Assembly: GCA_029891345.1 (NCBI GenBank)
Contig: CM056997.1
Location: 213,071,212 to 213,135,211 of the forward strand
Origin: Dryococelus australis
Lineage: Eukaryota > Arthropoda > Insecta > Phasmatodea > Phasmatidae
DNA: 64,000 nt
Direction of reading: 5' to 3'
In this document: in pieces, positions 59,190-64,000 of the stretch
How positions within the stretch are numbered: position 1 is the first letter of the stretch
How the letters are laid out: the number at the start of each line of letters is the position of its first letter
Notes under the pieces: model-generated
The model's input: the letters and a program-made list of their open reading frames with translations, nothing else
What the model was told of the DNA's origin: nothing
Database searches by the model: none
Program-made: the position numbers and the translations under genes

Positions 59190-60480
59190 TAAAAAATTTG
59201 TATATCTTCAGCAATTCTTTCTTTCAAATAATCATAAGATAAATTACGTTGACTTATTAGAAGAACATTGCAAATTTTATGTGCTCCAACTTTTTTATTA
59301 AAATCTACACTACTTTTTATGTTGGTTTTTTCTTTAACTACAGTTGTTTTTCTTTAAAAGCAATCGATAATAAACAACAGTCTTCGCCCCAAAAAAAAAG
59401 AATAATAATTGATGCTGCCTTCGAAGTTTACAGTTGGTTTATAGTAAAGTTCATTATTTCTACATATAGGCCTAGTATCTAGTTTTGTTTTTGAATTTCT
59501 GGAATCACGATAAAGAAGGAATATTTCATCACAAATACCATTTTCAAAATCTAGATTCCAATTTTCTTTTGAAAAAATTTAATTTCTACCATTTTTAACA
59601 TAAATATATTTCACATTACAATGGTCAAACATAGAAGCGTGGGCATACTGTTCAGTGCGATTTTTTTAATTATTTTGAAAGCTTACAATTACAAAATCGG
59701 GCATGTCAAATTATAAATGATTAACGTGATATTTTATATCAAAGTTAAAAACAGTTGAAACCAGCAGGAACTTCTTTTTCTAAAAATGGCCAATAATCAA
59801 ATCTAATAGGTATTTAAGGATGTTTGTATATTTTCTCATTAATTGCAATTGCTGTGTTAGACTCACATTCAACAACAGATCACATAATTTCTCATTTTTG
59901 AATATCAGTTATACCCAGATCAGCGTAGCTTTTCTGAACCATACCTTCTGCATTTTTTGTTTCATAAACAAATAAGTAATTGTTATAAGATAAATTAAAA
60001 AATAATAAATTTATAACCGCCTTTCCAATAAATTGCATTGTTGTAGTGAATAAAACCAAACAAATATCTAAGAGGATATATTATTTTATTTTTTTATGAC
60101 TATGAACATATTTTAATCGATACTTATTATCAACACCAGAAAATTCTATATAATTTTGTTCACTTGGCAATCTTAACCAAGCATTCATTACTGTTGATGT
60201 TATACCTAGAATATCAATAGCTTCAATAATATTTCCATGTTTCGAAATTTCTACTCTAGAAAACTTAAAAGGAAACATGTTCGAGCAAACATCAATGTTG
60301 TCATCTTTTACATAATTTGCCACATTTCCTTCTTTATCGCTCTTTTTAAATATATATCGCCCATAGACATAAGCGTTATTTGGAAAATAAAAGCCATCTC
60401 CTATAGGCATATCAAATTGAATTCCATTATTTTAAACATTTAAATTCCCCTGGTTTGATCGGTTGGGGGAAAAGAGCATC
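59190..60480 (-). pseudogene. Major capsid protein remnant of the small Polinton
   Basis: Minus strand; same series as 21,191-22,475. MPIGDGFYFPNNAYVYGRY, VCSNMFPFKFSRVEISKHG (60,240-60,310), a GIT..IQK..IMWSVVE box (about 59,880-59,930), and SSVDFNK with NLSYDYLKE near 59,210-59,320. The N-terminal part is fairly well preserved; the rest is interrupted several times. The shared order across two separate elements supports the capsid call for both. Confidence 0.72.
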
Positions 60481-60514
60481 TATCAAAAAGATCAATAATT
60501 TTATAACTCATTTA

Positions 60515-60517
<3 letters not shown>

Positions 60518-60566
<49 letters not shown>
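60518..60566. repeat. (TA)n microsatellite
   Basis: About 49 bases of TA, grown in the divergent spacer between the two gene remnants of the small Polinton. Confidence 0.95.
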
Positions 60567-60568
<2 letters not shown>

Positions 60569-60579
60569 GGAGAACATTT

Positions 60580-61520
60580 CTCGAGTTAAATTACCCATTG
60601 AAACATACAAAAAATTATTAAAAAACCAGGAAGTGGAATATGAAAGAAATAAGATGTACCTTTAATCGACGAACTACGCAATATGGGTAAAAAAGTAGAT
60701 CAAGTTAGTGATGAAAATAAAAATTTAATACATGCACTGTAATACAAGGAACTGTAGTAGAAAAAAAATTTAGATTTTCCACCAACTCCTGAAGAAACAT
60801 AATTTGAAAGAGAATTATTCTCAGAAAAAAATCTCCTAATTTGAAAGAGCGAACACGCACGTTACCCATAAAAAGTACAGCGTCTGATTCTACTATGAAT
60901 CTCGGCAAATAAATTTCAAATAGTATAAATGTTATTGATACTCAATATACTTTACATGCAGAAGAAAAACAATTACATAGGTAATACACAATTAAAGATA
61001 GAATATGATAATATAACTGTTTAAGGTAAAGAATATAAATTAACAGATGGACTTTCAAATTAGTTAACAAAAGAAAAAAGATCATCTTAAGGACAATTTC
61101 ACTGTTTATGAATATGGAAACTACATGAAAATTGTTCTAGATACTAGTGTTTCATTCCAAGAATATAATCCAAGAAAGAATATAAACTCGAGTAAAAGTT
61201 GGCAATACAGAAAAATAATTGGACCAAATTATTATAACTATATAAAAAAAATCACATTCAAGATCACCCAAAATAATGATTTCCCCAAGAACTCCTAGAT
61301 CTGGAGAATGTATAAAAAATACAACAATTTTGCCGAAAGAATATGTTTGGATAGATTATGTTAGAAATTTAATCAATAGATTATTAATTATTCATGGTGA
61401 AGAAAATGCTGGTAATAACAATTATTACAATGAAAAAGTAAACATAATGAAAATGTTGAACAATACATTTTCTGATTTTGTTGTAATAATCCAAAAGGAA
61501 TACCTTCTCTTATAAGAGTT
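60580..61520 (+). pseudogene. Unidentified Polinton gene of the small copy (broken)
   Basis: Plus-strand counterpart of 20,230-21,244. It has the same Lys/Glu-rich opening, a central DFPPTPEE-like region (about 60,770-60,800) and the best-kept part SPRTPRSGECIKNT to VRNLINRLLIIHGEENAGNNN (61,276-61,440). After about 61,520 it meets the right inverted repeat almost at once, marking the deletion junction. Confidence 0.5.
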
Positions 61521-61619
61521 TTAAATGCAACTCCACACTCATTTTGGAATTCAGAATGCCATGGGTTTCAGGCTGGAAAAATTGGGTCACTGGCGAGTTA
61601 TTAGCTTACCAGAAACCTA

Positions 61620-61889
61620 AATTTGTTTGATTGGGGGTAAAATTGCCTTATTTTCGTTGAAAATTGCTTGTTTTTATAGTATGAAAAGTTCTGAACACCA
61701 TTTTGTGAGGTATTGGATATTTACTTGATTTTGGCTTAATTTTGCTTGTTTTTGAGTATTGAAAATTGATGTCAAATGAGGTTTCTAAAAACTTGAAAAA
61801 GTTTCTTGAAAATGATGAAATTGGGCTTAAAATGGCTTGATTTTCGATGAAAAGGGGCACTGTGCTGGCACCCACATTATACACCTACT
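61620..61889 (-). repeat. Right inverted repeat of the small Polinton
   Basis: Inverse partner of the left repeat, with the motif as TTTTGCTTGATT variants, ending CACCTACT. Confidence 0.88.
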
Positions 61890-64000
61890 AGCTGTCAATA
61901 TAAACAGTTTGCTGTGACCCCGCTTTCGCTAGATGGTTACATTTTCATTAAGGGGTAATGCGTAATTCAGAAATGGCAAGAGCACTTTATACAAAATACC
62001 ACATTTATAAATTCCAAGTATCGTACAAGCAATGATGCTGGAAAGTGTTGCAATAATGGCAATACTTCAGATACGGATCAATGTTATCTATACGTTACAA
62101 GATCTGAGGACAAGTTAATTAGAGTTTAATAATGCTATTAAGGAGCATTCTGAATCAGCCTCACTATCCTTCACCTCACGTAACCTGGGATGCCCTATGG
62201 TAGAAATAATTATCCAGCAAGTCGACGACAGCTACAATGAGGCTCTCTCAATGGCTGCTTCTTCCTGGTATCGATCCCAGACCACAAGAATGGTGGACCT
62301 CTTTGCAGCGACGACAAAGGCGGCCTCTGGCGTGGTCAGGAACAAAGATGGCTGTGAGCTACCACTGCTCACCTCTTGTATAATCTGGCATCCAGCCTTG
62401 CTTAGGCAACAATTTTTCCTTGCTGTTTTCATAACTCTAGTTCTCAAGGCTGGTTTCTTCCTCTCAGCATTCGAGATCGGCGTGGCAACCCTTGCCTGTG
62501 GCGATCACAGAATGGCCCTCCTTCCTCAAAAACTCGTGCGTCCCATCGCGAGCAGACCTATGGTTGGTGATGTGGGAGAAGGTACCTTGTAAGGCTGGGC
62601 CAAGTGCCGTAGTGTGCTGAACTCTGTGTGCTGTTAGAGAGAGCCTTTCATCCTAGTGGAAGTCGATTGGGAAATAAAATTATAGTGTCATCACGCACTG
62701 ATTGTGTGGTATCCCTAGGGTGTTGGGAGTGATATGAAGTTGGTGGTATTGTTACATGTATAGGCTTTACAGTGTATTTCTGTGCTGACCTGTGCATATT
62801 TAAGACTTAAATATTAATAACAATTTATTTTATTGGATGAACATGCATCTCTATCATGAGCAATAACAGCTAGAATACTAGCATATATACATTCTGTAAC
62901 ATAATATGGTATAACAAATAATATAGATCTATGTATGAAACTACAATTCTTTTGTTGTATTGTATACAATACATGGTGTAGAACTGTCCACCTAAAAACT
63001 AAAATTGTGTTACAAAGGTAACTTATCATCTATAATATTTTTAAAATCATAGCGTTATTTGAATGATCTAAGTCAATTTACTTATTTTCTCACTAAGTTG
63101 ACATACTGAGGTGTATTTAGTCGAGTTTCAATGTTATGTACACTAGACACATTGTTTAGCTCGCTCCAATTTAGGTACTAAATCCAATTTATATAGATGA
63201 AATGATGGTGTGGTGATTTCTACAGTATGTACAATATGTTTGCTGGCAAGGTATTAATTAATTAATGACAGATCTATTGTTTCTTGTTGACCGTGGAAGA
63301 GGAAGGAATGTTCTCGGCACCGATTCTTAACCCCCCTTAAAATGTTATATTTCATGAATATGGCGCCGATCTCACAGGTACTGGGTCTTCGGTTGGACGG
63401 TGCACAAATTTTAGGTCAACAGTCCACAATAGTCTTATAGTGGTGTGCTAATTGCGGTATAAATTATTTGAAACAGTTGCACCATCCTGGTGCTGAATTT
63501 GAATATTTACATGCTACATTGGTGTCCAACAGACTTCTACAAAGGAAGTAAAATACTAAATTTAGATGACAGTCTTGGAATTACTAATGATATATCCTAA
63601 TTATTTATAATATATTGCAAATAATTACCATTTGTAGATGCTTAAATGTTACTGAGGCCACCTCTGTTAGAAAATTAATAAAGTAATGGCGTTCTTGCCG
63701 CACGAGTAAATTCCATCTAACAGTGTTCTCTAGAGCTTACCATTTGAAATAACTGAATGTGTTGCAGTACACTACTGCACTTTGCTGGAGTGGTTGCAAT
63801 TATTGCAATCCTATGCGAGCTGACGTGTGAGCACATTTTATGACTGGCTCCAAGAATGAGCTACTGGTTCTCCGCTTGCACAAATCATGCTTGCCAAGCT
63901 CTGGCGTAAAATGCAATTACCTAATATCACTATACCTGACCTATGTGTGGCGCATCATATGCTAACTGATGCAGGGTTTTGCATGTACGTTAATTAGTGC
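61890..64000. other. Non-coding stretch, nothing recognised
   Basis: A higher-GC block at 62,160-62,640 holds open frames on both strands (131 codons plus, 71 codons minus) without motifs; it may be repeat debris. The rest is AT-rich with no supported feature. Confidence 0.35.

Larger units (their letters stand above)
58375..61889. mobile_element. Small Polinton, internal-deletion derivative (fossil)
   Basis: 3.5 kb bounded by AGTAGATGTATAATG at the left and CATTATACACCTACT at the right, with inverse repeats that also share GCAGTGCCCC. Flanking 6-mers ACCTAT and AGCTGT agree at 4 of 6 bases. Between the repeats lie only a capsid-gene remnant (minus) and the neighbouring unidentified gene (plus). 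This is the same head-to-head pair as at the right end of the large Polinton, here in the opposite orientation. About 9 kb of the usual content (polymerase, ATPase, integrase, protease) is absent. The remaining genes are broken in many places. Confidence 0.88.

Noticed and set aside
62197-62592. 131-codon plus frame
   Set aside because: Open frames on both strands and no recognisable domain; possibly repeat debris.

Overview
The window reads as AT-rich, gene-poor chromosomal DNA of an animal, most likely an insect or other arthropod. It carries tRNA-derived SINEs, a Penelope-like element (PLE), Tc1/mariner and Merlin DNA transposons, a Polinton/Maverick with a small deletion derivative, and many microsatellites. 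I cannot name the species. There is no convincing intact host gene, no rRNA or true tRNA gene, no CRISPR array and no bacterial-style operon. Nearly everything recognisable is mobile-element debris of different ages.

Layout. 1-165: one end of a long-inverted-repeat element that continues outside the window. 2.15-3.06 kb: broken Merlin transposase, followed by a 146-codon repeat-type ORF. 4.7-10.5 kb: microsatellites and a cluster of CRE/CCAAT sites, no gene. 10,676-23,244: a decayed Polinton with terminal inverted repeats (TIRs) of about 0.35-0.4 kb starting AGT and ending ACT. It holds protein-primed DNA polymerase B, packaging ATPase, integrase, maturation protease, major capsid protein and several smaller genes. 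Its left edge is flanked by four perfect 40-bp repeats that include the element/host junction. 24,840-25,098: a SINE with an 11-bp target duplication.

26,070-35,732: an unassigned element with TIRs of kilobase length built on GATTAATC-type motifs. A second right arm of the same family lies at 46.4-49.2 kb, and single ends lie at 1-165 and at the boundaries named. 35.8 kb: second SINE copy. 38.4-39.0 kb: mariner fragment. 39.2-42.4 kb: A/C-rich DNA with a GC-rich, overlapping pair of reading frames (41,509-42,046, minus) carrying a PLDLS motif. 44.6-46.4 kb: a 5'-truncated PLE with a 21-bp palindrome at its 5' edge and a promoter/hammerhead-like 3' part. 50-56 kb: diverged duplications, a SINE remnant, a degenerate array with a period near 140 bp, and a small fold-back. 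57.1-58.1 kb: Tc1-like transposase remnant. 58,375-61,889: a 3.5-kb deletion derivative of a Polinton related to the large one. 61.9-64 kb: nothing recognised.

How parts relate. The large Polinton has polymerase, ATPase and capsid on one strand, and integrase, protease and minor virion-type genes on the other. It is multiply broken and should be read as a fossil. The small copy keeps only the capsid/neighbour end between two TIRs. The long-TIR family has no recognised transposase here. It is the least explained structure in the window, together with the PLDLS frame pair that lies between its presumed second pair of arms.
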